This document shows positions 1 to 9,321 of a stretch of 64,000 nucleotides of DNA, piece by piece. The notes beneath the pieces were generated by a model. It was not told where the DNA came from. It ran no database searches and worked only from the letters and a program-made list of their open reading frames with translations. Source of the stretch: Shewanella sp. HN-41 (lineage in GTDB: Bacteria; Pseudomonadota; Gammaproteobacteria; Enterobacterales; Shewanellaceae); the NCBI RefSeq assembly GCF_000217915.1, contig NZ_AFOZ01000046.1, positions 1-64,000 of the forward strand, given 5' to 3'. Position 1 is the first letter of the stretch. Each line of letters starts with the position of its first letter. The position numbers and the translations under genes are program-made.

Positions 1-172
1 AAAGCTTATTTTTAAGGCTCTGTTGACTGCTGTTGTATACCAACTAGGTGCAGTAATACTTGGTTTGCAATGTGGGGAGGCGTGCTGATATCGATATCAC
101 ACGGCTAAAGATGCAACTTAAGTCCTTTAGATTTTCGCCCAAGACTTTCAACCGTTTTTGTTAATGTGTCTC

Positions 173-206
173 TTACCTTATATATGTATATGCCTATATA
201 AGGTAA
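173..206. promoter_or_regulatory. Long perfect inverted repeat (possible operator)
   Basis: Two 12-bp arms, TTACCTTATATA at 173-184 and its exact reverse complement at 195-206, flank a 10-nt spacer. No uridine run follows on either strand, so it does not look like a standard intrinsic terminator. It lies downstream of the leftward regulator gene and in front of whatever lies left of the window, so it may be an operator for an outside gene. The rest of 1-254 shows no gene. Confidence 0.4.
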
Positions 207-254
207 AAAACTGTTCAACGACGTCTATTATTTAGAGGGGTAGAGTGAAGTGAC

Positions 255-1160
255 CTAACTCGCACTCCATAGCAATTGTCCGCAATCGGTAAGATCATAA
301 CCACCCAGTAGCGCGGCCATTTGTCGCGCGTGCCCGCCAGCTAACATAGTAAAGAGTTGTTGTAGCTGACGGCGAAAGTAAATGCTTTGTGGCATAACGA
401 AATCGAAAGACTCCTTAATGAGTGGCACGAAACTTAGGCCGCTTTCGAGGGCTACAGACTGGCAACCAAAACCGATATCCGCATCTCCTCTGGCAATATA
501 ACCTGCAAGCTCACGTTCACTATAGGCTGTGAGCACGACATTGAGCTGATCTAAACGCGCACCCTGCTTTAATAACCAATGCTCTAAATGCTGCTGACTC
601 CCAGCTCCCCCCTGACGGCTCACCCAACGCCAAGGCATGCTCACTACTTTATCTTCCTCCTGGCATCTGTGGTGCATATCGGCACGCATGATCAACCCTT
701 GTTGACGGGAATAACCGTGCACCATGATCCACTGTTGATGGTTGTTATAGCCTCTAAGCAATGCGGGATGGCGAATATTTCGATCTTCCATACTGCCCCA
801 ATGCAGAGTGCACACATCGGCATATCCCTTCGCTAACAACTCTAAACCGAGACGCGATCCCGTTGCACTATAGCTAATGAGTTCACGGCTACCAACCTGA
901 GCCATTAAACGTGCAACTAGCATAGATAAGAGTGGATCATCACTGCCGGTGATCAATAAGCGGTCGGTGAGCATGCCACTATGGCATGAATCCATTACCC
1001 AGCGGTCAATCAACACCTTGGGGAATAGCCATTTCCCCGTAATTTTAGTGGCGGGCAGGATCCTATCATTCGCCATGGCATAGACTTTCTTCTCATTTAG
1101 ATCTAAATACTCGGCCACCTGCTTCGCACTCATGTAGATCAATTCACTGGCAGAAGTCAT
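255..1160 (-). CDS. HTH regulator with PBP-like (molybdate-binding-type) domain
   Basis: A 301-aa one-component transcriptional regulator. Residues about 9-55 form an excisionase/MerR-like helix-turn-helix (MSAKQVAEYLDLNEKKVYAM) followed by the short wing GKWLFPK. The remaining 230 residues resemble the PBP_like domain related to molybdate/periplasmic binding proteins, with the typical GDADIGFG segment near the C-terminus. Such proteins usually sense a small ligand such as an oxyanion and regulate molybdoenzyme genes. It lies 52 bp downstream of fdhD on the same strand, divergent from the formate dehydrogenase operon, so control of that operon is a reasonable inference. No ligand can be read from sequence. 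An ATG start at 1160 keeps the HTH intact. Confidence 0.8.
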   Translation of the reverse strand: MTSASELIYMSAKQVAEYLDLNEKKVYAMANDRILPATKITGKWLFPKVLIDRWVMDSCHSGMLTDRLLITGSDDPLLSMLVARLMAQVGSRELISYSATGSRLGLELLAKGYADVCTLHWGSMEDRNIRHPALLRGYNNHQQWIMVHGYSRQQGLIMRADMHHRCQEEDKVVSMPWRWVSRQGGAGSQQHLEHWLLKQGARLDQLNVVLTAYSERELAGYIARGDADIGFGCQSVALESGLSFVPLIKESFDFVMPQSIYFRRQLQQLFTMLAGGHARQMAALLGGYDLTDCGQLLWSAS

Positions 1161-1212
1161 CTTGCGTCCTTATCCTTCTATTTACTGTTAGTTCAATACC
1201 CACTATTGCAGA

Positions 1213-2109
1213 TCACTTTGTTGAACTGGTCTTTGCATCAAACTCAAGATTTTCACTGCCGTGATAGACTAAAAAATGCCGTCCCTTAGCACGGGCGATA
1301 ATGGTAATCCCTAATTTCTGCGCTAGCTCTAATCCCATTTGGGTGACACCGCTGCGTGATAGCAAGACAGGAATTCCCATCTTGGCAACTTTAATCACCA
1401 TCTCAGAGGTTAATCGCCCTGTTGTGTAGAAAATCTTGTTATCACCGCGATCCTGCGCCAACCACATATCACCCGCGAGGGTATCTACCGCATTATGGCG
1501 ACCAACATCCTCCACAAACGCCCCGATTTGGTCCGCTTCACATAGGCCACAACCGTGCACGGCGCCTGCATTTTTATAGGTTTCATTATATTCATTGATA
1601 TTTTTCAGCAGGCTGTAGAGAGTGCTTTGCTTAAGCTGGGGAGTGGGTAACTGAATATCATCCAAGTCTTGCATAAAACTGCCATAAACCGTGCCCTGAC
1701 CACAACCTGAGGTCACCGTTTTTTCAGAGAGTTTCTCATCGAGATCGGCGGTTTGTTCACGGGTAATCACAGCCGCAGAATTTACCTCCCAATCGACAAT
1801 AACTGAGTCCAATAGGCTCACATCCGAAATAAAGCCTTGGTTCTTTAGATAACCTAATGCCAGTGACTCAGGTTTTGCACCTAGGGTCATCAGTGTCACT
1901 ATCGGGCGCCAGTTCAAATAAACCGTAAGAGGTCGCTCACAGGCGACAAACTTATCGAGTATTTCCCCGGTTTCATCAACCGCTTTTACGGCAATGGTTA
2001 ATGGCACTTCAGCCTGGGTTTTCACAAAAGTAAACTGACGCCTTATTGCCGAATGGCCATTATCTGCTTGTAACTGCTTGTCTATACTCGTGCTGTTATC
2101 AGAACTCAT
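1213..2109 (-). CDS. fdhD: Formate dehydrogenase accessory sulfurtransferase FdhD
   Basis: FdhD passes sulfur from the IscS cysteine desulfurase to the molybdenum (bis-MGD) cofactor, which formate dehydrogenase needs for activity. The family signature EDVGRHNAVD is clear, followed by the TTGRLTSEMV and SRSGVT segments typical of the C-terminal domain. The cysteine arrangement is unusual: the loop that normally carries a CxxC reads TSGCGQG, while a CxxC (CGLC) sits just before the EDVGRHN motif. The reading frame is open up to a TTG at 2148, but the ATG at 2109 (MSSDNSTS) is a more natural start, giving 298 aa. It is likely co-transcribed with the regulator below it. Confidence 0.93.
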   Translation of the reverse strand: MSSDNSTSIDKQLQADNGHSAIRRQFTFVKTQAEVPLTIAVKAVDETGEILDKFVACERPLTVYLNWRPIVTLMTLGAKPESLALGYLKNQGFISDVSLLDSVIVDWEVNSAAVITREQTADLDEKLSEKTVTSGCGQGTVYGSFMQDLDDIQLPTPQLKQSTLYSLLKNINEYNETYKNAGAVHGCGLCEADQIGAFVEDVGRHNAVDTLAGDMWLAQDRGDNKIFYTTGRLTSEMVIKVAKMGIPVLLSRSGVTQMGLELAQKLGITIIARAKGRHFLVYHGSENLEFDAKTSSTK

Positions 2110-2214
2110 AGTGCTACCGCTTAACGAATGATGGTCAGAGCATAGCAATATTTGTACCTAGGTATAAAACTAGGGAGCAAATGCGTGATCTGCCGCAATT
2201 CAGGCGAAACACTT

Positions 2215-2259
2215 GGACGTTTATGTCCTAGACAAAGTGACCAACTGGACAAAATGTCT
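2215..2259. promoter_or_regulatory. Two similar dyads between divergent fdhD and fdh operons
   Basis: GGACGTTTATGTCC (2215-2228) and GGACAAAATGTCT (2247-2259) are two imperfect palindromes of the same GGAC...GTC type. Their centres are about 32 bp apart, close to three helical turns, so bound proteins would sit on the same DNA face. They lie in the intergenic region between fdhD (left) and the DUF3305 gene (right). A regulator site is an inference, and the neighbouring HTH/PBP protein is the obvious candidate. Confidence 0.4.
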
Positions 2260-2409
2260 CAAACCCATACCTATTTTGATGATCTACTTCAAACTAATAC
2301 CCCATGTTTACTGGCATCAATATTGCAGCGACCTTTTATCCTAGTTTGTTGGTGAAAACGATCCGCCATTTAATGGCGCGCCCTCCAACTCAGTTGAAAC
2401 GGAGACACA

Positions 2410-2877
2410 ATGCAACATACAACGAGTGTTTGGCCTATGTACGTTTCACTCCGAAAAGTAGAGAAACAGACCGGCCGCTGGACTTCAGTGCAGTGGGAAA
2501 TTGAACACTTACTCCCAGCTACCCACGGAGCCCCCAAAGATGCAACTTTAGTGTTGCTTGAGTTGCATAAGGATGAGCGTGCTAGCTATCGCATCAATCT
2601 CGACATGGATAACGCCATGCTCTATTTAGTCTGCGATGAAATGGCCGATGGCACTTGGGTTCCAGCCATGCTTTCGGCGGATCAAAACGTCGCGGCGGGG
2701 TGCCTAGAGGGCAATACTCCCGTTATCAATATGCTAATGCCAGAGGCAATTGCCTGTTGGATTGAGGCCTTTATCACTCAGTATGGTGAAGTCGAAATCG
2801 CGGCCTATCGCCGTAAGCATGTCGATGGACGCAATAATCAAGGCCCGAGTCGCGATCCTTTGCGGAGTGATACATGA
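2410..2877 (+). CDS. DUF3305 protein, first gene of the fdh operon
   Basis: A 155-aa soluble protein recognisable as DUF3305 from the N-terminal VWPMYVSLRKVEKQTGRW segment and its consistent position at the head of formate dehydrogenase operons. Its biochemical role is unknown. Assembly or maturation of the dehydrogenase is presumed from context only. A GGAG ribosome site precedes the ATG at 2410. Its end overlaps the next gene by 4 bp (ATGA), a sign of translational coupling. Confidence 0.85.
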   Translation: MQHTTSVWPMYVSLRKVEKQTGRWTSVQWEIEHLLPATHGAPKDATLVLLELHKDERASYRINLDMDNAMLYLVCDEMADGTWVPAMLSADQNVAAGCLEGNTPVINMLMPEAIACWIEAFITQYGEVEIAAYRRKHVDGRNNQGPSRDPLRSDT

Positions 2878-3539
2878 CAGACACTGCACCTAAAACCAGT
2901 GGTTTTTTGGGTCGTTGGACTCAGCGCCGTGAACAAGTTGCCGCTGAGGAAGCCGCTCTCAAGGCACAAGCCGCGCAGCCAGAAATCACGGCTGTTAAGG
3001 CTGAAGTTGAGCCAGAATCGACGGCAACAAACATTTCGACCGAGCAGCAAGATCCTGCACAAACACTGCAGCAGGATGATCCAAACCGCATTCTAACGGC
3101 TGAAGATCTGCCTAATCCTGAAGAGATTGAGATTGGCGGTAGCTTTGCCAGCTTTATGGGGGCCAATGTTGACCCTGCAGCAAAAACGGCAGCACTACGC
3201 GCTCTATGGAAACAACCACATTTCAATGAGATAGATGGACTTTTAGAGTATGCGCTCGACTACAGCAATCAGCCTAAGCTCAGTCCCGAAGTTTCAGCCA
3301 AATTGGCGCAAAAAGTATTTCGTTATATCACCAAAGACGGCAATGGATCAGACGAAGAGTCACTCTTAGCCGAAGGTGTGGCGCCGAACGCCCCAGAAAA
3401 TGCAATGGAATCAAAAAACAGTGATGTCGAAACCGGGTTAGCAACAGCACAGATAGCGGACAATTTGGATGGGGAGACTGATGACCTACCCCAAAATGCA
3501 CCAGAGCCCTTAGCTCAAGTGCAAAAGCCAGTTGTTTAA
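2874..3539 (+). CDS. DUF3306 protein
   Basis: A 221-aa protein of the DUF3306 family. The N-terminus GFLGRWTQRREQVAAEE is typical. A low-complexity Ala/Glu/Pro/Thr-rich linker follows (about 20-75), then the conserved core LTAEDLPNPEEIEIGGSFASFM...ALRALWKQPHFNEIDGLLEY (about 77-125). The acidic C-terminal tail looks disordered. The function is not established. It is translationally coupled to the DUF3305 gene and is found with formate dehydrogenases, so a maturation role is inferred. No signal peptide is seen, so it should act in the cytoplasm. Confidence 0.85.
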   Translation: MTDTAPKTSGFLGRWTQRREQVAAEEAALKAQAAQPEITAVKAEVEPESTATNISTEQQDPAQTLQQDDPNRILTAEDLPNPEEIEIGGSFASFMGANVDPAAKTAALRALWKQPHFNEIDGLLEYALDYSNQPKLSPEVSAKLAQKVFRYITKDGNGSDEESLLAEGVAPNAPENAMESKNSDVETGLATAQIADNLDGETDDLPQNAPEPLAQVQKPVV

Positions 3540-3707
3540 TGTCAGTTTAGCTAATTTTTATGTCCACAACTTTGGTATGTGAATTGCTGTACTAAGGGAT
3601 AAAACTTAGATAAAAGCAGAAAAGGCAATGACTTACTTAAAACCTGCCGCCTAAATCTGCAGCGATACAGCTAAAGGAACAGCCAAAGTACTGTTCAGGA
3701 ACGCAAT

Positions 3708-5384
3708 GTGAGCACTCATTTGATAACCAATCAAAACCAAGACGCACTCAAACAAGTGCGGCAACATGTGTTAGCACAGACACAGATTTTACAGAATCTG
3801 ATCCCACCCACGGTGAGTTACACCACCGAAGGTACTGTGCTCATTATCGGTCCAGAGGATCTTGCACGCCTAGCCGCGGACAAATTGTCCACTATGGCGA
3901 GCCGAGTGATTTTGGCTAATGAAGCGATAACCAGCCAAGATGAAGCACACCTTGAGCGTGTGATGGCGGCGGCAACAAATGTCGAAAGCTATTACAACAA
4001 ACTCATTGGCGTAAAAGGTTTTTTAGGCCAGTTCCAAGTCAGTGTTGAACACCAGAATGGTACTGCAGAACTCAGCTTAGTCGCCATTCGCAAACCCCAT
4101 TTCGATATAGTGCTCGATTTGAGTAGCACAGCTTGCTTGAACTTAGAAATGTTGCCTCCCGGTTATTTCTATGTAGGTCAAGACGCTGCAAAACTCGAGG
4201 ATGCACTGGCACAAATTCCAGAATTAGTCGGCCAATTTGATAAGCCTCGCTATGTAAAAATCAATGCCGATCTATGTGCCCACGATCGCAATGGCATCAA
4301 TGGTTGTAATCGTTGCCTTAACTTCTGCCCTGCCGATGCGATTAGCAGTGTCGCGAAGAAAATTGAAATCGATCCATATCTTTGTCACGGGGCAGGCAGT
4401 TGTACTAGTGCTTGCCCAACGGGCGCCATCAGCTACGACTTACCCACGCCACAGGCTTTACATTCATACCTGAATAAAATCATCGCGCGTTTCCGCGAAC
4501 AGGCCCAAACCGCACCCGTGATTTTATTCCACGACAATGCCGTCGGCGCCGATTTTATTACCGAAGAGTTAGCGGGTGACATCCTCCCCGTCGCACTAGA
4601 AGAAATTACCGTTGCCAGCTTAGATCATTGGTTATCGGTCCTCGCATGGGGCGCGCGCCAAGTACTGATCCTCAACACCGATGCCACAGCGCCAACCCTC
4701 ACCCAAATGCTTAAAGGCGAACTGTCATTAGCTAACAGTATTTTAGATGAGATGGGCCAGCCGCAACGCATCAGCCTTATCGACCCGAGCATGCTTAACA
4801 ATTTACATCCGATGCTCGATATCAGCTTAGATTGGCCTGTAATCGTACCCGCGGCCTTTGCCTCGACCACGAAACGCAACACGCTATTTGATGCGATAGA
4901 CCACCTCAATAGCCAAGCGGGTGAGATTGATACTTGCTTAAGCCTCAGCAACATTCCCTTTGGCAAAGTCGGTGTCAATGTCGAGAAATGCACCCTATGT
5001 ATGTCCTGCGTGGCAATTTGCCCAACCATGGCATTACAGGATGGTGGGGATAAACCTGCGCTACACTTCATTGAACAAAACTGTGTGCAATGCGGTTTAT
5101 GTGAGGCGGCCTGCCCTGAAAAAGTGATTAGCCTAACCCCACAAATTAATTTTGATAAAGCTGCCCGTCAGCAACAACATACCCTGAAAGAAGAAGCCCC
5201 CTTCGAATGTATTCGCTGCGGTGCTCCTTTTGCGACCCAATCTATGGTGCATCGGATGCTAGATATGGTCGGCGCGCACAGCGCATTCTCAGCCAATATT
5301 GAACGCTTGAAGATGTGTGGCGACTGCCGGGTAAAAGACATGTTTGAAGACATTCTTCAAGATCCTGAAAAGCAACTGCGATAA
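3708..5384 (+). CDS. Four-cluster 4Fe-4S ferredoxin-type protein of the fdh operon
   Basis: A 558-aa cytoplasmic iron-sulfur protein with two pairs of ferredoxin-like motifs. The first pair is NGCNRCLNFCPADAI and CHGAGSCTSACPTGAI, around residues 195-245. The second is CTLCMSCVAICP and CVQCGLCEAACP, around 425-470. Two CxxC pairs follow, CIRCGAPF and MCGDC, which could bind zinc or another cluster. The first ~180 residues show no known motif. The GTG start at 3708 has AGGA 7 bases upstream. It lies between DUF3306 and the TorD-like chaperone, so electron transfer for, or maturation of, formate dehydrogenase is plausible. The exact partner is unknown. Confidence 0.85.
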   Translation: MSTHLITNQNQDALKQVRQHVLAQTQILQNLIPPTVSYTTEGTVLIIGPEDLARLAADKLSTMASRVILANEAITSQDEAHLERVMAAATNVESYYNKLIGVKGFLGQFQVSVEHQNGTAELSLVAIRKPHFDIVLDLSSTACLNLEMLPPGYFYVGQDAAKLEDALAQIPELVGQFDKPRYVKINADLCAHDRNGINGCNRCLNFCPADAISSVAKKIEIDPYLCHGAGSCTSACPTGAISYDLPTPQALHSYLNKIIARFREQAQTAPVILFHDNAVGADFITEELAGDILPVALEEITVASLDHWLSVLAWGARQVLILNTDATAPTLTQMLKGELSLANSILDEMGQPQRISLIDPSMLNNLHPMLDISLDWPVIVPAAFASTTKRNTLFDAIDHLNSQAGEIDTCLSLSNIPFGKVGVNVEKCTLCMSCVAICPTMALQDGGDKPALHFIEQNCVQCGLCEAACPEKVISLTPQINFDKAARQQQHTLKEEAPFECIRCGAPFATQSMVHRMLDMVGAHSAFSANIERLKMCGDCRVKDMFEDILQDPEKQLR

Positions 5385-5394
5385 GAGATCCGCT

Positions 5395-6072
5395 ATGACC
5401 GAATCAGTAAGACAAGTTTCAGAAAACGATCAGTTGAGAGCCGATATCTATCAACTTTTGGCCGCTCTATTACGCCGTCATCCCAGCCCTGAATTGCTGC
5501 GCTTTTTGGCCAATCTTGAAATCGACGCCAATGAAGATAATGAAATGACCAAGGCCTGGTTATCCCTGCAACTCGCAGCACAGCAGTTCAACAGTGAACA
5601 GCTAGAAGACGAGTATTTTGCCCTATTCCTCGGGGTTGGTTGCGGTGAGATCCTGCCCTACGGTAGTTGGTTTATGACTGGCTCACTAATGGATAAACCC
5701 CTCGCGCTGCTACGCCAAGATCTAATGCAACTGGGATTCGAGCGGGAAGACAATGTCAAAGAGCCCGAAGATCATGTTGCCGCCCTATGTGAAGTGATGG
5801 GAACCCTGATTTTAGAAGCACCGAGTTATCGCCAACTGGCTTTTTATCAACGCCATATCGGCAGTTGGATAGGTCGCTTCTGTGACAATTTAGCAAAAAC
5901 ACCCAGCGCGGCCTTTTATGTCACTGTTGCCCATCTCGCAAAAGCGTTTTTCAAGATGGAAGCCAACGCATTTGAACAATTAAGCTTAGATATTCCAGTC
6001 AATTGCCCAGGTAGTGCCGACTTGCAAGCGGCGGCAAGTGATTTAGAAAAACAAGTGGAATTAATCAACTAG
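5395..6072 (+). CDS. TorD/DmsD-family molybdoenzyme chaperone
   Basis: A 225-aa all-helical cytoplasmic chaperone. TorD-family proteins bind the twin-arginine leader of a molybdoenzyme and hold it for cofactor insertion before export. The family pattern is seen in the segment from EDEYFALFLGVGCGEILPYG to GSWFM (about residues 64-88) and in the later EPEDHVAALCEVMG (about 121-134). The reading frame is open upstream inside the previous gene, but the ATG at 5395 sits 10 bases after that gene's stop and gives the usual family length. Its client is probably the FdhA encoded just downstream. Confidence 0.88.
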   Translation: MTESVRQVSENDQLRADIYQLLAALLRRHPSPELLRFLANLEIDANEDNEMTKAWLSLQLAAQQFNSEQLEDEYFALFLGVGCGEILPYGSWFMTGSLMDKPLALLRQDLMQLGFEREDNVKEPEDHVAALCEVMGTLILEAPSYRQLAFYQRHIGSWIGRFCDNLAKTPSAAFYVTVAHLAKAFFKMEANAFEQLSLDIPVNCPGSADLQAAASDLEKQVELIN

Positions 6073-6230
6073 ACCAAATAGCACGCACTATACAGCTATG
6101 GTTCCACTTGCGATGTTTTTGTACAGAGGTGAGTTGATCCACCTTTAGCAGAAGAAAGGAAGCCTCAGCTTCCGCAATAACCGAGGTGGTCACTCCTGTA
6201 ACCACTTCTCTAGTAACACAAGGAGACACT

Positions 6231-6428
6231 ATGAAGAAGCAAGCTTCCGACATGGGCCGTCGCCAATTGCTTAAAGCATTGGCACTGGGCAGTGCGGCGG
6301 GGGCGGTAGCCACTGTGAGCGGTCAGGCATTAGCCTCAACGCCAACGGTTGCCCCTACCGAACCTAAGAGCGAGAACTATCGCGAAACCGACCATATTCG
6401 TAATTACTATGCGTCGCTTAAAAACTAA
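6231..6428 (+). CDS. Small twin-arginine subunit FdhX (copy 1)
   Basis: A 65-aa protein with a twin-arginine leader (GRRQLLKALALGSAAGA, Arg10-Arg11) and a short conserved tail ending ETDHIRNYYASLKN. This matches the family of short Tat-targeted proteins found immediately before formate dehydrogenase alpha subunits. It should be exported to the periplasm with the enzyme. A strong AGGAG lies before the ATG at 6231. The role within the complex is not known. A second copy lies at 11367. It starts 18 bases before fdhA. Confidence 0.85.
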   Translation: MKKQASDMGRRQLLKALALGSAAGAVATVSGQALASTPTVAPTEPKSENYRETDHIRNYYASLKN

Positions 6429-6445
6429 CTAGAGGAGAGTGTGTG

Positions 6446-9295
6446 ATGCGATTAACCCGCAAAACAGACCAGGTTGCTGAGCCTAAAGCGCCCGCCCTAG
6501 GTCTTAATCGTCGCCAATTCTTAAAATCCGCAGGTCTTGCCACTGGTGGTATCGCCGCAGTATCTATGCTGGGCACAGGCATGATGCGTAAAGCAGAGGC
6601 CAAAGATATCCCCCACAATGCCCCCACCGAAGTTAAACGTACCATTTGCTCTCACTGCGCAGTGGGTTGTGGTATCTACGCTGAAGTGCAAAACGGCGTG
6701 TGGACAGGCCAAGAACCCGCGTTCGATCATCCCTTCAACCAAGGCGGTCACTGCGCTAAAGGTGCGGCGCTACGTGAACATGGTCATGGTGAAAAACGCC
6801 TGAAATACCCAATGAAGTTAGAGGGCGGTAAATGGAAAAAGATCTCTTGGGATCAAGCTATTACTGAAGTCGGCGATAAGATGGCAGCGATTCGTCAAGA
6901 GTCAGGCCCTGATTCAGTTTACTTTATGGGTAGTGCCAAGTTTTCTAACGAACAAGCCTATTTATATCGTAAATTAGCGGCACTGTGGGGCACGAACAAC
7001 GTCGACCATTCAGCCCGTATTTGTCACTCTACCACGGTAGCCGGTGTTGCTAACACTTGGGGCTACGGTGCGCAAACCAACTCAATCAACGATATTCGCA
7101 ACTCTAAGTGCGTCATGTTTGTGGGCTCAAACCCCAGTGAGGCTCACCCAGTTGCGATGCAGCACATTCTAGTTGCCAAAGAGCGTGGCGCTAAAATCAT
7201 CGTTGTCGATCCCCGCTTCACCCGTACTGCGGCTAAGTCCGATGAGTATGTGCACATTCGTCCAGGTACCGATATTCCCTTCATTTATGGCCTGTTATGG
7301 CACATTTTTGAAAATGGCTGGGAAGACAAAGAGTTTATCAAGCAACGTGTATACGGCATGGATCGTATCCGCGAAGAAGTGAAGAAGTACACCCCAGAAG
7401 AAGTTGAACTGGTTGCAGGTGTGCCTAAGGCTCAAATGTACCGTGTCGCCAAGATGATGGCCGAAACAAAACCTGGCACCATTGTTTGGTGTATGGGCGG
7501 TACCCAGCACCACGTAGGTAATGCCAACACTCGTTCCTACTGTATTTTACAGTTGGCTCTGGGCAATATGGGCGTTTCAGGCGGTGGAACTAACATTTTC
7601 CGTGGCCATGATAACGTGCAAGGCGCAACAGACTTTGGCTTGTTATTCGATAACTTACCCGGTTACTACGGTTTAACCTCTGGCGCTTGGGCTCACTGGT
7701 CTAACGTTTGGGACTTAGATCCAAAATGGGTTGCAGCCCGCTTTGACCAAGGTGAGTACTTGGGCCAAAAACCACAAACTTCAACGGGTATCCCTTGTTC
7801 CCGCTGGCACGATGGTGTGTTAGAAGATAAAACCAAAATAGCACAGAAGGACAATATCCGTTTGGCGTTCTTTTGGGGGCAATCTGTCAACACTGAAACC
7901 CGTGGCCGCGAAGTGCGTGAAGCCCTAAACAAAATGGATACAGTCGTCGTTGTCGATCCCTTCCCAACCATGGCGGGTGTTATGCACCAACGTCAAGATG
8001 GGGTTTATTTACTGCCTGCGGCAACCCAGTTTGAAACCTACGGCTCAGTCTCTGCCACTAACCGTTCAATTCAATGGCGCTCCAAAGTCATCGAGCCACT
8101 GTTCGAATCCCTGCCAGATCACGTAATTATGTACAAACTCGCGAAGAAGGTTGGGATAGATCAAGAGCTGTTTAAACATATCAAAGTCAATGGTGATGAA
8201 CCTTTGATTGAAGATATTACCCGCGAATTTAATAAAGGTATGTGGACTGTCGGTTATACCGGACAAAGCCCTGAGCGTTTAAAAATGCACCAAGAAAATT
8301 GGGGCACCTTTGACGTTAACAGCTTGCAGGCACCCGGCGGCCCAGCGAAAGGTGAAACCTACGGCTTACCTTGGCCATGTTGGGGCACGCCAGAGATGAA
8401 ACACCCTGGAACCCAGATCCTCTACGATCAATCTAAACATGTTAAAGACGGTGGCGGTAACTTCCGTGCTCGCTATGGTGTGGAACACGATGGCGTCAAC
8501 ATTCTTGCCGAGGGAACTTACTCCAAGGGCAGTGAACTCCAAGATGGCTACCCAGAATTCACCGCCGACATGCTCAAGCAATTGGGTTGGTGGGATGACT
8601 TAACCGAGGACGAAAAGAAATACGCCGAAGGCAAAAACTGGAAAACCGATATTTCTGGCGGTATCCAACGTGTAGCCATCAAACACGGCTGTATCCCTTT
8701 TGGTAACGCTAAGGCACGCTGTATCGTATGGACCTTCCCAGACGATATTCCACGCCACCGCGAACCACTCTACACTCCACGCCGTGACTTAGTCGCTAAG
8801 TACCCAACCTACGAAGACCGTATGGTTGCACGGCTTCCAACCCTGTATAAGTCCATTCAAGACAAGGACTTTGCTAAGGACTTCCCACTGGCACTGACAT
8901 CAGGCCGCCTAGTGGAATACGAAGGCGGTGGTGAAGAGACCCGTTCTAATCCTTGGCTTGCGGAGCTACAGCAGGAAATGTTCATCGAGATGAACCCTGC
9001 CGACGCCGCAGACCGTGGCATTCGTGACGGTGACAATGTCTTTGTTCATGGCCCTGAGGGCGCCAAAATCACGGTTAAGGCTATGGTCACACCGCGCGTT
9101 ATTGCCGGTGAATGTTTTATGCCATACCACTTTGCAGGGGTGTTTGAAGGTGAAAGTCTCGCGAAAAACTATCCAGAAGGCACAGTGCCCTATGTGGTAG
9201 GCGAGTCAGCAAACACCATTTTAACCTACGGCTATGATGTTGTGACTCAGATGCAAGAAACTAAGTCCAGCCTCTGCCAAATCAGCAAAGCCTAA
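6446..9295 (+). CDS. fdhA: Formate dehydrogenase catalytic subunit alpha (copy 1)
   Basis: A 949-aa periplasmic molybdenum/tungsten bis-MGD enzyme that oxidises formate to CO2. It has a Tat leader (NRRQFLK, Arg22-Arg23) and a 4Fe-4S site at Cys68, Cys71, Cys75 and Cys103. The active-site segment RICHSTTVAGVANTWGYG has Cys193 at the position that is selenocysteine in E. coli FdnG, so this is a Cys-type enzyme that needs no selenium. The C-terminal molybdopterin-binding domain carries the SGRLVEYEGGGEETRSNPWL segment. A GTG at 6443 is possible, but the ATG at 6446 fits the GAGGAG ribosome site and copy 2. Electrons pass to FdhB and FdhC. Confidence 0.96.
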   Translation: MRLTRKTDQVAEPKAPALGLNRRQFLKSAGLATGGIAAVSMLGTGMMRKAEAKDIPHNAPTEVKRTICSHCAVGCGIYAEVQNGVWTGQEPAFDHPFNQGGHCAKGAALREHGHGEKRLKYPMKLEGGKWKKISWDQAITEVGDKMAAIRQESGPDSVYFMGSAKFSNEQAYLYRKLAALWGTNNVDHSARICHSTTVAGVANTWGYGAQTNSINDIRNSKCVMFVGSNPSEAHPVAMQHILVAKERGAKIIVVDPRFTRTAAKSDEYVHIRPGTDIPFIYGLLWHIFENGWEDKEFIKQRVYGMDRIREEVKKYTPEEVELVAGVPKAQMYRVAKMMAETKPGTIVWCMGGTQHHVGNANTRSYCILQLALGNMGVSGGGTNIFRGHDNVQGATDFGLLFDNLPGYYGLTSGAWAHWSNVWDLDPKWVAARFDQGEYLGQKPQTSTGIPCSRWHDGVLEDKTKIAQKDNIRLAFFWGQSVNTETRGREVREALNKMDTVVVVDPFPTMAGVMHQRQDGVYLLPAATQFETYGSVSATNRSIQWRSKVIEPLFESLPDHVIMYKLAKKVGIDQELFKHIKVNGDEPLIEDITREFNKGMWTVGYTGQSPERLKMHQENWGTFDVNSLQAPGGPAKGETYGLPWPCWGTPEMKHPGTQILYDQSKHVKDGGGNFRARYGVEHDGVNILAEGTYSKGSELQDGYPEFTADMLKQLGWWDDLTEDEKKYAEGKNWKTDISGGIQRVAIKHGCIPFGNAKARCIVWTFPDDIPRHREPLYTPRRDLVAKYPTYEDRMVARLPTLYKSIQDKDFAKDFPLALTSGRLVEYEGGGEETRSNPWLAELQQEMFIEMNPADAADRGIRDGDNVFVHGPEGAKITVKAMVTPRVIAGECFMPYHFAGVFEGESLAKNYPEGTVPYVVGESANTILTYGYDVVTQMQETKSSLCQISKA

Positions 9296-9321
9296 CCTAC
9301 TTGATGAGGAGATAAGCCATT

